Shown here: piece after piece, positions 11,965-23,542 of the stretch
Position numbering within the stretch: position 1 is the stretch's first letter
Layout of the letters: every line of letters begins with the position of its first letter
DNA from: Alentia gelatinosa
Taxonomy: Eukaryota; Annelida; Polychaeta; Phyllodocida; Polynoidae
Assembly: GCA_950022655.1 (NCBI GenBank)
Contig: OX465580.1
Span: 45,258,028-45,322,027, forward strand
Reading direction: 5' to 3'
DNA length: 64,000 nt
Made by a program: the position numbers and the translations under genes
The notes under the pieces: generated by a model
What the model was told of the DNA's origin: nothing
Databases searched by the model: none
What the model saw: the letters and a program-made list of their open reading frames with translations, nothing else

Positions 11965-12082
11965 GAGTTTGAGTCTGAGTTTATTTATGCCACGCATTTT
12001 GTTGGCTCCATAATTTCACGACTCGAAGACGAGTGACATTATGGAGCCAACAAAATGAGTGGCATAAATAAGCTCAAACTCA
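11965..12082. mobile_element. Foldback element with about 47-bp arms
   Basis: The left arm (11965-12016) and right arm (12036-12082) are inverted complements with few mismatches; for example TTTTGTTGGCTCCATAAT pairs with ATTATGGAGCCAACAAAA. The loop reads CACGACTCGAAGACGAGTG and is itself partly palindromic. A decayed relative of the arm (TAGTGGCATAAAC and TTTATGTCACTA) lies just downstream at about 12140-12190. No coding capacity. Confidence 0.75.
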
Positions 12083-12389
12083 AACGAGGGGCGTCTAGAT
12101 TTTATCCTACCCCGTTTTCATATTTTTTCAGTATCAGAAAGTAGTGGCATAAACAACACTTTATGTCACTACCCGTGACATAAACAAATCCCATGTTAAG
12201 CCTATGGCGTTTTTTATTAGGGGTAGGATAATGCTCTCATACCATCAAGATCTCCTGCTTAGAACTTACTCAGTAGTAGTTGCGGGTGGTGTAGTGAATT
12301 GTGGGTCAACATACTGTTGAGTCACATTAGGAAAAAAATTGAAGCAAAACATAAATGAGTGGCTTTGCGAACGATATTGACAAAAGCTA

Positions 12390-13143
12390 CCGAGGATAAG
12401 GATAGGTGAGTCGGGCAAGTGGGTATAGAATCCAGTATGCATGATAGTGAGCTCGGAGCGGCACCACGGAGGGTGGGGGATATGAGAACTTATGAAGATA
12501 GAGGAACAGTGCATAAAGAGGTCGTAATAAAATATAACTATCTCGGGGTCCTCTTGGACAACAAATTGAAATTTGATAAACAAGTATGTAAAATTGTGGC
12601 AGATGTTAAACAAAAAGTGTATAAATTAAAGAAATTAAGATACTTCTTACCCAAGATACTTGCTAGAGCAATAGGAAAACAAATGATCCTCCCTAGACTG
12701 GAGTATGTTGATTTTGTTTATTTTCTTGCGACCAAAAAAGATAGAAGTAGATTACAAGTCTGTCTTAATGATTGTTTAAGAACGATATTGAAGGTCAAAA
12801 AAATTACAGACTTTGGGGTTAGTGAACTGCATGAATTATGCATGGTACGACCTTTACGATACCGAAGGGCCGTACATCTAATCACATACTTATACGACTG
12901 GACGAGAGATGTAGATAATGTTTTAGAAACTAAAGGAAGGGCTAGCGTATGAGTAATAAATTCTTGCTCAAAGTCGATTGACCTAAGTCAGAAAAATTCA
13001 AAAATAGTCCCTTATACGTGGGTATGAGGTATTGGAATATGTTAACTACAGAGATTCAACACATTAAAACTAAAGAAAGTTACAAAAATGCTGTTAAAAA
13101 ATACATGCTTAAAGATACTGTGTATGACGAACTTAAAGATTGA
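12390..13143 (+). pseudogene. Non-LTR retrotransposon RT, C-terminal fragment
   Basis: The frame at 12419-12952 contains a YNYLGVLLDNKLKFDKQV block, the palm-to-thumb junction of Jockey/CR1/L2-type reverse transcriptases. A connector with LPRLEYVDFVYF and a RYRRAVHLITYLYDW helix follow. After the stop at 12952 the same protein continues in another frame to about 13143 (GMRYWNMLTTEI, then KNAVKKYMLKD), the family's usual C-terminal end. The catalytic YADD region and everything upstream are missing, so this is a 5'-truncated dead copy with at least one frameshift. No poly(A) tail is visible; the 3' untranslated part may extend to about 13380. Confidence 0.75.
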
Positions 13144-15113
13144 CGAGTGGTCTTACTTACTTGCTTGTTTTTTTATCTACAACTGGCTACCATCTAACAA
13201 TAAATACAACTAACATGATTATAAGAAGCCTGAAATTGTACACTTATATACTGGGATACCATTACGATTGTATTGTCCTGTATTGTTCTTTAATTCTTCG
13301 TCTGTAATGTCTCATGTCATGTCCTCTTATGTTATGTTTTTGTAATATGTAATATTTATAAATACAGATGAGCAGATACATATCCATACTTAAGGTGCAA
13401 AATGGCACGAATATATTAAGATTATGTAAGTGGAAGGCTGATGATTTATTAGTAACAAGTGAACTCTAATACAGTAGCAGCGTCAAATGACCAGCTGACT
13501 TGTGAGCACTATAGTCCTACGCATATGAATGAAACTAAGTATGGATTAATTAATTCCTCTGTGTAAAATTATTTTGTTGTATTCATTGTTCCGTCCTGGA
13601 CCCGTACAGGGAAGAGCGCTTCATAGGAAGTGATTGTACATCTTGTCCTTAATTTGAATATAAAAGAAATATATACAAAAAAATAGGGGTAGTTATGGTA
13701 CTTTGCTTGTCGGGAAAAGGTTAGCATGGAGGATGAGGTGTTGGAGGGGATATGGGCCACGAGAGCAAGTTAAGACATACATAGCTGATATATTGTACTT
13801 TGCCGTGGGGATAGATCGATAAATGCAATGGAATGGGAATGGGTAACAACGAGAAAGCTGGATGGGCATCTTGGCTGGAGAATCCAACCTGCGATATTTC
13901 TTGCGAATCCTAGTAGACTGAGTCTGCACTATTTACAGCTTACCAGTTTACCGGGAACCGCACTTTCACACTAATTACATGAAGCCACACAAGTGGCAAC
14001 CCCTAATCCCCAGAGAAGTATGACTTCAGCCATAGCTTCCTAGAATTCCAGCTGTTATGGGGATCCTTTAACTGTAAGCAAGACATACTTAAGATAGATA
14101 TTCGGCACTTTGGCAATATGGCTTTTAATACAAAGGAATACATTTTACTGACTATTATTTTCATTTCCCGCAGGCATGTGCGTGACAAGAGCGGCAATAC
14201 TGACATTGCGCGAAATTGCGACAGGGTATAACTAGGTTATATGATTCATGCAATGTAAATAAGATGGGATAGTGGGAAATAGAATTGCAACTCTAAATAA
14301 GAGACCCCTAACAATAAAGTATCATCAGGTTCTGATCAGTGATAATTATGTTAAAAGAAATAAATAAATGCGGTGTGGATTGTATCAAAAGAAATACACC
14401 AACCGGTTTTGATTAAGCTCAGAGGAAAGAGGCTTATTTCCAAGTAACATCCTTGAGGAATGTCAAATAGCAAAACATACAAAGTCTAAAGAAATCTAGA
14501 GAAGGGAAATAGCCGCTGTTTGAAGTCACTGGGGGCCAAGTTCTAAATAAGCCTTTGTAGACACATCCGTTTTCTCTCTTGGACCCCGGCTTCTTTTCCC
14601 TGGAATTGCCTCCTCTGGTGACATTCCTTTCGTTGGACGACCCATGAAAGCGAATTGGAGCCGTTGGCCCAGATGCAGTTAAACACCCGCGAATATTGCA
14701 GTCTCGTGGAGCAGATCGCTTTGCCGCTGGTATGTACGGTTCATTTTGAGCTGCTCGTCTGCTTGACTTTACAAGGTGAGGAGATACCCTGGAGGTCTCT
14801 TTTTATTACGGGGACTTTGCCATCTCGTTTTGAACTGTCCTACTGCGAGCTGCCACATGTTAGTAGGACCCTGCGTGAGTCATGAGGCTATCTTGACTCT
14901 CCTGGGAGTTATACGTATGAAGAAGCCATCGAGCAGCTTGCTGTGGTACGGTTGTTCGCATCAGGCATTCTCCTTTTATTGTTTTCTCATAACTATCATG
15001 AACAACTGGGGAGACGAAGTATAGTAGACTATTTCTTTTAAATATCTATGGACAATCATGCCTACATCACAGCGACCTTCTGCAAGCGTGTATTTTACAT
15101 GCACAATATTAAC
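13144..15113. other. Intergenic, nothing identified
   Basis: AT-rich DNA, partly the possible 3' tail of the RT relic. The frames are short and lack motifs. Confidence 0.4.
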
Positions 15114-15235
15114 TGGTTTCGGATACAAGTGGCAGTAATCTCCGAGGTCCAGACGCGTAGTAATATCTGAGCGATAGCGAGGTGATTACGTAGAGTCTGG
15201 TCCGAGGAGATTACTGCCGCTTTTATCTGAAAACC
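15114..15235. mobile_element. Foldback MITE, family F1
   Basis: Arms at 15114-15153 and 15195-15235 are inverted complements (TGGCAGTAATCTCCGAGG on the left, matched by CCGAGGAGATTACTGCCG on the right). The loop contains TCTGAGCGATAGCGAGG. A second copy in the opposite orientation is at 31599-31720. Confidence 0.8.
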
Positions 15236-15332
15236 ACTTCCTCATAATATCTATCCGTTCCCAATACCCTATTATTTCCTCTATTTCATACAAAATCTAG
15301 ATGAAATAAAGATGAGTTTATTTCGACGTATA

Positions 15333-15618
15333 AGGCCTGGCGTCCACCTACTACGATAGAATAGTAGACCTCCCGATATGGCACCGATAAAAAATGTCAA
15401 AATCGGTGCCATATCGGGAAGGTGCAAAATCGTAGACATATATGTCTAGACATGCCAATCCACCACGCATTGTATGGGGTTTTTGTCGGTGTCTAATCGC
15501 AGAAACGTGGTCAACTGCCCCAATTGTAGGTGACCTTCCGACGCGATTTTGATTTTCTATCGGTAGGTGCATCGTAGAGCACGTCGGAGCCATATCGTAG
15601 TAGGTGGACGCCGGACCT
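15333..15618. mobile_element. Complete 286-bp MITE, TCGTAG family
   Basis: Begins with AGGCCTGGCGTCCACCTACT and ends with the near-perfect complement (AGTAGGTGGACGCCGGACCT), flanked on both sides by TA. The interior has paired words CCGATATGGCACCGATAAAA and GGTGCCATATCGGGAAGGTG, the tandem TGTCTAGACATGCC, and ACGCGATTTTG. It has no coding capacity. The copy at 32576-32867 matches it along its whole length in the same orientation. Confidence 0.85.
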
Positions 15619-17896
15619 TACTAACGTTGGATCCAGTAACCATTGGAGGAACTCTTAAACAGAAGTGAATAATGGATTTAAAAAGAAATTTAAAAATATA
15701 TATTCTTCAGTACTATCTGATGTGGTTAAACTAAACATAATGATTGTAGCACTCGCTGAATATTAAAGCGATATCAAGACAGGTGGCAGTTACAATTGGC
15801 AGGAGCATTATTCTATAGGATCTAGTATTGTTTCTCCGTTCACAATATATATTGAGGTTCAAAACCTAAACTGCAACTAAGATTTCTGTGAGGTATTTCC
15901 CTGTAGCAATGCTGGCCCAGAAAGGTTTTTATGAAACTCCATTCTTGGAATCATTAACACTGTTTTGCACAGCCATTGTTAAGGATTTATGCGGACTCCT
16001 TGAAGGCTTAGCTGAGCAGCTTAGATGAGCGCATGCCTCGGGTTGAGTACCAGTTGAACATGATTAATGCAGCAATAGCCTTGAGGTGAGAGGTACCCAT
16101 CAGTCAGACTCATGTCGACTTTCTCACTTCAGGTTTTAATCATAACCACGAAACCGCACCGCGCCACATTTTACATTTCAACGAGTATTAATGTTCACCT
16201 AACTCATAACTTATCAGTTCAAGATGAAATTCATTTCATAAATAGAAGTGTCACTCGAATGTTAACGATGCGTAAATTTGCGTATTATCTGGAAGTGGCT
16301 CATAAAGATTTATCTCGAGCTCATGAGTCACTTCAGCGATGTTATCTTTATCAGTCCTCTCTTTTAAATTTGGATATTTGTTTCAAAAGCGACAAAGTGC
16401 ATCGTGCAGGGGTTCCGACTACTTCTATTGAATTCAGGATGTACATCTTTCAATTTCGTTCATGCAGTTGGAATGACTTTGACGCACCGCCTATAAGAAG
16501 TCCCATATGAATAATCATAGACAATTGCCTAAAGGTTATATCTCAAATGACTATGGAGAATTTGACGAAGCAGTAAAGGTTGCAATTTGATAACGTTCAA
16601 CAGAGCTCAATAGACTTGAATAATATTCTGTGCCGGTTGTACTTATTTGAGACCTGTTTATTCTGAACCGATTGGAAATGCTGTAGTCATTATATATCCA
16701 TGACGTATGTACTGTAATTACGTACCGTTTCGCCATATAATGCAAACTTGGTTCGTACGGCAAAATACGAAACACTGTTCCGTACTCGTCGACTAACACA
16801 TTCATTGTCAGGCAAAATCAAGATAATTTTTCTCTATTTATTTCTAGTACCATGCTAGATCCAGAACAGAATCGAGATGGGTTTGTCAATGTGGTGACTG
16901 AAAAGGTTATATAGTCTAACCATCGGTAAATGTCAACAACGCTGACGTGAAACCCAAATTGAGATGTTCAGGAAAAGCTAGCCATGTGGCTTTCACGATA
17001 CCATAATCAAGAAGATTAATTTAATGTCAGTTATTCAGTAACACCTCAAAATAAGTGGCAGCATCTAGGAATACAATTTAACCGGATCCACCAAAAATTG
17101 ATCCAACATTATTGAGATGGTCATGGGATGAAGGCCCCTGAAGACCAACAACTCTTCCCAGTATCATCCCCCTAGGGCCAGATGAATTAATGAAACTCAT
17201 TTGTTCTTGCAAGACACAAAGATGTGGTTGCAGCAGTTTTAAACTTTGCCTTCTCATTTTTCAGTGCCTGTTCAGGGTCTCTTGGTTGAAACCATGGATG
17301 TATATATATACTTATATGTATCCATCTGGAAATGCCAAAGAGTCCAATGTGACAGCACAATAATTTTGTGACACCAATGCAAACTGAAATGCCTGAAATC
17401 AATATGGAACCTTGTGTGGTACATCGTTTTAACATTCAAGTTTGCGGTGGTTTATTTTTGATATTCTAGATATCTCTCTAGTCCCATCACCTACACATAC
17501 CGCCCGCTCCTACCCATGTTGACCATATTTATAGACGTACAACACATACATGGCGTATGGGGCATGTTATCACGTGACTAGAACTAGGGTAATTAAGGTA
17601 GCTGCAGACACAAACGCAATAATCATACTGTAAATTACAAAGTCAAGAAATAAAAAGGGTCAAACCACTTCATGAAAAAAGCATATATTTCATACTTACA
17701 CAACTGCGTAAATATACTCTTATATGTACAGTGTATATTGGCATGTTTATATATGTATACGCCTATATCACATGCCAGCATATACGGTGTTTTTCCTTGT
17801 ATACATGATGCTAAATAATCCGCAGAGAAAGAAACATTATTACCCACCTAATACGGAGACTCCATACTAAGCCTATGGAGCCTACAGATCGCTACT
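15619..17896. other. Intergenic; one unassigned 132-codon frame
   Basis: The plus-strand frame at 16112-16510 is the longest here but shows no domain or hydrophobic pattern, and a weak inverted repeat (16291-16304 with 16322-16335) lies inside it, so I do not call it a gene. The remaining frames are short. Confidence 0.35.
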
Positions 17897-17932
17897 GAAA
17901 AGCCGTATTCTCCTAAGAGAATACGGCTTTTT
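17897..17932. repeat. Perfect hairpin next to a hAT-like MITE
   Basis: AAAAGCCGTATTCTC and GAGAATACGGCTTTT are perfectly complementary with a 4-base loop, followed by TTTTTCGG. It lies immediately left of the element starting at 17940. Confidence 0.7.
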
Positions 17933-17939
17933 CGGCCAC

Positions 17940-18712
17940 CAGGGACCTGTTTCATAATCTGTTAAACCCTCTGCTATTTCCAACAGCGACCCCTTAAGGG
18001 CACTTTCCGTTGCATGAAAAGATTATCGTTATATTCAGTGGAATTTTAACTTAACGGAATTTCCGTTGCAAAAGATATGTGCCCATTCGTTATATTATCG
18101 TCCAGCACCCGTTACAAACAAGAGGGGGCACCCTCTCGTATAGGCCAAAGCTGCAGTATAAACATTTGTTTTGCAAAACCTAAATCTTATTCAAATCTTT
18201 TAATATTTGGAGCGAAGAACTATATTTGTATAACATACGTATATCCCGAATTTCATAGTTTTCTAATGATTATTTCACCCATGCAAACCATTCTACTGAA
18301 ATCCAAGTTCAAACTGACAAATCAACCAAAACAAAGATGGCCGCCGCTACCATGTATCGGCCCATATCAGGATAAACAAACAATATATATAAAATGCACA
18401 CCCGAGAAACCATTTGAAGCGAAAAATCATATATTCCACTAACATCTGAAACCAGTCAGACTGCATTTGAACGTTAAAAATACTAAAATACACTTTGTGT
18501 ACCCCTCTGCTTGTCCAGCCATTTTCAAGGGCATATGCGGCCTTCAGGCGATAATACAAGAACTTGCAGGAATAACGAACGAAAAGGAAACCTAGATAAC
18601 GAAAATATTTATGAAACACGTTAACGAAATTTCCGTTAATGTTTCCGTTATTGGTGCCACTTAAATCAGTTCTACGTTCATTGATCTCGCATTACTTATG
18701 AAACAGGTCCCA
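17940..18712. mobile_element. hAT-like MITE, CAGGGACCTGTTTCATAA ends
   Basis: The left end CAGGGACCTGTTTCATAA is matched by the inverted right end TTATGAAACAGGTCCC at 18696-18711. Subterminal words AACGGAATTTCCGTTGC near the left and AACGAAATTTCCGTTAATG near the right form palindromic AAATTTCCGTT modules at both ends. A shorter element with the same end type lies at 51562-51831. CAGGG-type ends are common in hAT transposons, but no clear 8-bp target duplication remains, because another element abuts the right end. Confidence 0.65.
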
Positions 18713-19225
18713 GGGCCCCGTTGCTCCGGGATTACGACAGAGTTGCGGACCGCAGAATAGCGATCCGAGGGCCTAAACTTTGCTCCTGAAAATTTGCGGA
18801 TCGTGTCTCTATCGCATAGGCGCATCGCCACGTAAAATACGGCATTTAGCGATACTTTTTACGTGGACCTTCACAGCACTGCGGATCGTATTGCTGTATG
18901 TTAAAACCAGCCTTGTCTGATATTTCAAATACCTATATGAAATAGCGATCTACACCACCTGGTGTCAGATCAGTTTTAACTGTAATGTCATCTTTATTTA
19001 ATTAAAGAACTAATTAATCTTCCCCTGTCTCATTCAATATGTGACCCTGAATTGTTGCATCGCAATCGCCTCGTAAAAATTAGCGATACCACGGAAAAAT
19101 AGCAATACGATCCAATATTACTGGAGCAACGCTTTTCTAGTCGGATCGTTAAAGTAATCGTAAAAATAAAATTGCGATCCGATTATAGCTAGCGATAGCA
19201 CAAAAACATGAGCAACGGGGCCCTG
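18711..19225. mobile_element. hAT-like MITE, CAGGGCCCCGTTGCTC ends
   Basis: CAGGGCCCCGTTGCTC on the left is matched by GAGCAACGGGGCCCTG on the right as a perfect inverted repeat. Flanks ACAGGTCC and ACAGGCAT agree at 5 of 8 positions, consistent with a decayed hAT target duplication. The interior has many GCGATCC, GGATCG and TAGCGAT words. No transposase. Confidence 0.75.
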
Positions 19226-19345
19226 ACAGGCATTATATGAACCACTTTATATAAACAATGCTCGGCGCTTGCGTCGAATTTCTAATTATTTACAAGAGCT
19301 TTACCTAATAATTAGTTGAAAGGTGACTTATGAATACAACAGCAC

Positions 19346-19485
19346 CATGCATATGATATTGGATCTGTGTGGTCGTATCCTCCTTGTAGTTGACTTTACG
19401 CAATACTCCTCGCTATCGCTCAGAGTATAACTACGCGTTGACCAACTACGCGGAGAAAACGACCACGCAGATCCAAAACATGGTG
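19346..19485. mobile_element. Foldback MITE, family F2
   Basis: TGGATCTGTGTGGTCGT at 19360-19376 pairs with ACGACCACGCAGATCCA at 19459-19475, with weaker pairing further in. The loop contains CCTCGCTATCGCTCAGA, the same 17 bases as the loop of the F1 copy at 15114, although the arms differ. Confidence 0.7.
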
Positions 19486-20080
19486 ATATTGTGGATTTAT
19501 TGGATACGTCGGAGTCAACCCCCACGGGTGCCGGACTTTTGGATGAGATCCTGATTATCTACATTCAAACGTATGCAGTAATAAGAATGCATTTTATATC
19601 ACTTGTTTATGTCCGATTATACACACAATCAGGCAAAAGAGAACATAATGTAAAACGTTCGCAAATCCACAGACAGTATTCTACAAAACACTACAAAACA
19701 GTCATTGACTGATAGCTTAGTCCCTTTAAGAACCTACAGACCTCTGACTTCTGTTTAAAACAATGTACCTACTTAATCATGTTTGGACTGCGTCCCATTA
19801 CTTCTGACAATCAGAGAGCGCGTTATCTACTTACCGGTCCAGTGGGGATGCCTGGTGTTATAAGTACTATATCACTTCTGAGCCGTTGGGTGATGGTTTC
19901 CATTATTCCTCTAATTCCCAGCAGTCTGCTCAGAAAATAGTTCATATATCAGCACAGCGTGTCTTGTGCTTTGTATACCTCTTCCATAATTCATGCAATT
20001 TGTGCCTCTGCATTAATAGGATAAACTCTTTCCTTATTAGATAATGGTTGGATAGATTCCCACTTATTATGCACATAAGA

Positions 20081-20178
20081 ATGATTTGGATCTGGGTGGT
20101 CGTATACTCCGAGCGATATCAAGGGGTATTGCTAAGTGTCAACTAAAAGGAAATTACGGTCACACAAATCGAAATCAT
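20081..20178. mobile_element. Foldback MITE, family F2, decayed copy
   Basis: ATGATTTGGATCTGGGTGGT on the left and ACGGTCACACAAATCGAAAT on the right are imperfect complements that match the F2 arms at 19346-19485. The loop has a decayed GAGCGATATC core. Confidence 0.6.
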
Positions 20179-21270
20179 GGTAACATTGTATTTATTACTC
20201 ACGCCCTTACTCGAATAAAATGAAAACTTGTCTTACAGTCTTGTGTCAAACAACAGTTTTTCTTTCTTAAGCGGGAATTCCACCAAGCATTGTCCAGGTC
20301 GATCGTTATGTTTTGGGGAAAATCGCATGAGCGTAGTTTTACAGTGGAAGGATTACCTAAGAATTTCGGGGAGTATATCGGGCGATGATGTGAATTTCGG
20401 ACGAGTCCATAATGTGTTGGGAAGATTAGTAGAGGAACGAAATCACTTCTTCCCACGCCCAAGATATGGTATATCTTTCCCGAAATTTCTTTTTGCATAA
20501 TATGGCAGATTCATGCGCGATACTGGCTTGTTTTTAGGGTTACCAGTTTATACTAGTTAAAGTTAAAAACTTTCCCGACAAAGTTTTAATCTTGAACTTC
20601 CCTGCTGATATTTACCGATTTTCGCCTCACTGTTCTGCTGTTGTTCTGATAGCTCGAAGACAACCCTCCGATGGTAATATAAAATTCAATATACAAATGA
20701 TTTGTGTGACTGAGTAGACGAATTTGATGCTGGAGAACACAAATCCAATATTCATTTTCACTTTTAATCAACTATATATGAATTTTTGTTGTTGAATTTA
20801 TTTGAAGCTTTTATTCAATCTGTCTAGTGACAGGTCTTTCATGAATAAGTACATCAGGATGTGAGTAGTAACATATACGAACATAGTGTTGTATTAGATG
20901 AGGATGGGAATACAACAGTTCATTGATACCTGTTTGATCATCATATAATTTCGACAAAGTTACTAAACAGAAAAAATTGGAAAAAGTATCAAAAACTCAA
21001 GAACCTCATAATCCAGTATCAAAGTCAGCATAGATGCATTAGAGTTGCATTCAAGTCAGTTCTTTCTTGACCATGTGTTTAAACGCTTGTTCTTTTTTTG
21101 TTTGTTTTGTTATTCAAGTAAGGAAATACATTCACCTGAATTGGGCGTTTTTACAAGCAGTTCCTGGAACATTCGACAGGATAATGTAGGAGAGAGTTTG
21201 ACAACGCAGGACAGTACATGTAGAAAGAATTAAGAAGAAATTAAGTCGTATAATTCAGTATTCTATATAA
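20179..21270. other. Intergenic, nothing identified
   Basis: Contains overlapping opposite-strand frames of 90 and 99 codons at about 20199-20500 with no recognisable motif. Confidence 0.4.
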
Positions 21271-22010
21271 TCATATGTGAGTGAGTGAATGATTTAACAG
21301 ATAAATAGAGTGAAATAAAATAAAATAAGTTTTGTAGGTGCAAATTGGGTTTCTGCACTTAACATATTCAAGATGCATGTACCCCTGTAGGCAGGGCTCC
21401 AAAAGGAGTTTATTTGGTACACAGTCAAAAGCTTTGCGAACATCGACATACCACACACCAGTGACTTCTGCACTATCATGGGCATTGTACAAATCATCTT
21501 TTAGCTTGTACAATGCGTCCGCTGTTCCGAAGTAAGGTCTAAACCCAAATTAGTCACTAGGGAACACCCCCTGTCATTACTAAAGAAGTGCAGTCTTTTA
21601 TGCATGATCTTTTCTATGATTTTTCCCGCCAAAGGGAGAATACTGATTGGTCTCCAATCATTGATGCCAGATTTTGGACCAGTTTTGGGGATCAGGGTCA
21701 AATACCTAACATACAATTAGGGACTTCCCCAGTAGTTAGCGAGCAATTGAACATGAACTCAAATTCGTCAATTAAGATGGATATGGCATCCTCCATATAT
21801 TTCAATGAAATATGAGGTATGCCAGATGCTTTCTGGATGCTTATGTCAGTCAGGATTTCCCTGATTTCCCAAACATCCATTTCCAAATGTCTGATTCAGT
21901 AACTTCGGCTTCTTGATGGTTTAGGCTAGTCGGCAGTCTCATCCATTGGTATGTCAGTAACGGTTGAGGTATCTTTGAAAGTACACTCTTCCATGTAAGA
22001 GCCCATTAAT
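21271..22010 (-). pseudogene. Non-LTR retrotransposon reverse transcriptase, partial
   Basis: Minus-strand frames carry, in order, the linker (IREILTDISIQKASGIPHIS), the RT finger block (TLIPKTGPKSGINDWRPISI, then LPLAGKIIEKIMHKRL) and the first catalytic block (VDVRKAFDCVPNKLLL) with its Asp. The protein then ends; the YADD block and thumb are absent. At least two frameshifts and one stop interrupt it. It continues upstream into an endonuclease remnant on the same strand. The 3' part has been lost, unlike the usual 5' truncation of such elements, so a later deletion or rearrangement is likely. Confidence 0.75.
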
Positions 22011-22099
22011 ATTCCTCCAAAAATTTGTAGGCATTAGCCTGTTCCAGTACCATGACACAATAATCGTATTTCACTACGTTTTAGATCTGCTTGAATTTT

Positions 22100-23300
22100 C
22101 CGCCCTAGCAGTTTTATGTTTGTTTAAACATCAGCATCCCTATACTGTTTGTAAGCTTTCAGAAGGTCAGCCTTTTCATCTATTAGGGATGTGATTTCCT
22201 CTGTCACCCAGGGATTCTTTCATATAGTTCTCTCATAGTCTTGATTGGAAACCAGGAAAAAGGCATCGATGAAGCTTTTGACTGTGTCCCACGAGGGTGG
22301 TTGTGGCCCCTAAGATTCGAGCTCAACTCTCGACCATAGAACTGTCCCAAGGCACTATAAATATCATGTAAGGAGGTCAGGGTCAAGGTCGGGGTTAGCT
22401 GCGAATGCAGTCATTGGCTACTCGGTCTTCTGTATTCCTTATATGGACTTAGTGTAATGGGACAACTACATGCTGGCCACTGCACACCGGGATCAGTGCT
22501 CAGCCAATAATCAGTCCAGTCTTGGCTACTTAAATGGTCATATAACTTGTCTTTAGAATAGAGGCGATAACCTCTACCTACAAAACTGGTGGATAGATGT
22601 ACTTGGCAAAGTTTTTTTCCACAGAGCATAAACTGAATGATGGTCACACAATAGATCATTTCCAATACCTGACTCATAGACATACTCACAGTTAGTATAT
22701 ATATATATATGTGATCAAGGATCGTGCCCGCGTTTCTTTTGTTAGGCAATGTTCGTGATCAGTTGTTTAATCCCCCTGTCCTTCATGATATTCAGTATTT
22801 CCACACTGTGGGGATAATTCCTGTCGTTTTGGTAAATATTTAGATCACAAAGTACCCAGATCTCTTAATTTTTTTGTTTATCATAGTAAAAATGTTCGCT
22901 GAGTGCAGCAGAAAACCTATCTATACTACCTCTCTGCGACCTGTAGCATATCACTAAGACCATATGCCTATTACCAGGTTTAGGGTTAAGATTTCATCGT
23001 CATAGGTACTGCTATTAAGCTCTAGTTTTGTTGTCCAGTCTCCTAGGTTGCTCTTCACATACAACACAGCAACACATACCACCACCTTTACCTATAATTC
23101 TGTCTTACCTCAAGAAAACTCGTCCGCCCCTTACTTAAAGCTGCGATCGAGTCATTATCAAACAATTCCAGAAACTCATTGTAACTAGCTAATAGGCTAC
23201 AGCAATTGACATGTCTTATACCAAGTCCTTTCATGATTCGGATAACAGATGAAACGTGATGAGACAAAAGAAAGAAAAAAGTGCCCGGGTGTAGGTTAAG
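22100..23300 (-). pseudogene. Non-LTR retrotransposon AP-type endonuclease, remnant
   Basis: On the minus strand a start-like block (GIRHVNCCSLLASYNEFLEL) at about 23170-23240 resembles the N-terminus of the apurinic-type endonuclease of CR1/L2/Jockey elements. A VLCDLNIYQNDRN-like block near 22800-22860 corresponds to the family's GDFN motif. A RNAGTILDHIYIYILTVSM block (about 22680-22740) corresponds to the TxLDHIYT motif, followed by the linker segment YRLYSKDKLYDHLSSQDWTD. It is in several frames and dead. It precedes the RT remnant in the order expected for one ORF2. The Gmr1-like element lies about 240 bases beyond its 5' end. Confidence 0.65.
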
Positions 23301-23542
23301 CCATAAACCTATAGGCTGAAGGTGCAGTACTGTCTTGTTCACAGTACAAATCTCTGTGTTAATTCAGGTGGGAGGTTAGTAAGGATCGGTAATAGTGACA
23401 GGCAGGCAAGACCGTGAGGTGAAATAGAGGTTCCTGGGTTCCAGGGGCCCCCACTAGTATCCATATAGATCTGGCTGCTGATACGACATGCCAGAAAGTG
23501 CTTATTGTGATGTATGTATTAAGAATATCATAGGGTGCTTCC

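Noticed and set aside
16112..16510. 132-codon frame
   Set aside because: No domain, start context or codon signal; within chance for AT-moderate DNA of this length.
17897..17940. Hairpin followed by T run, read as a bacterial-type terminator
   Set aside because: No bacterial gene context; the hairpin adjoins a MITE in eukaryotic DNA.
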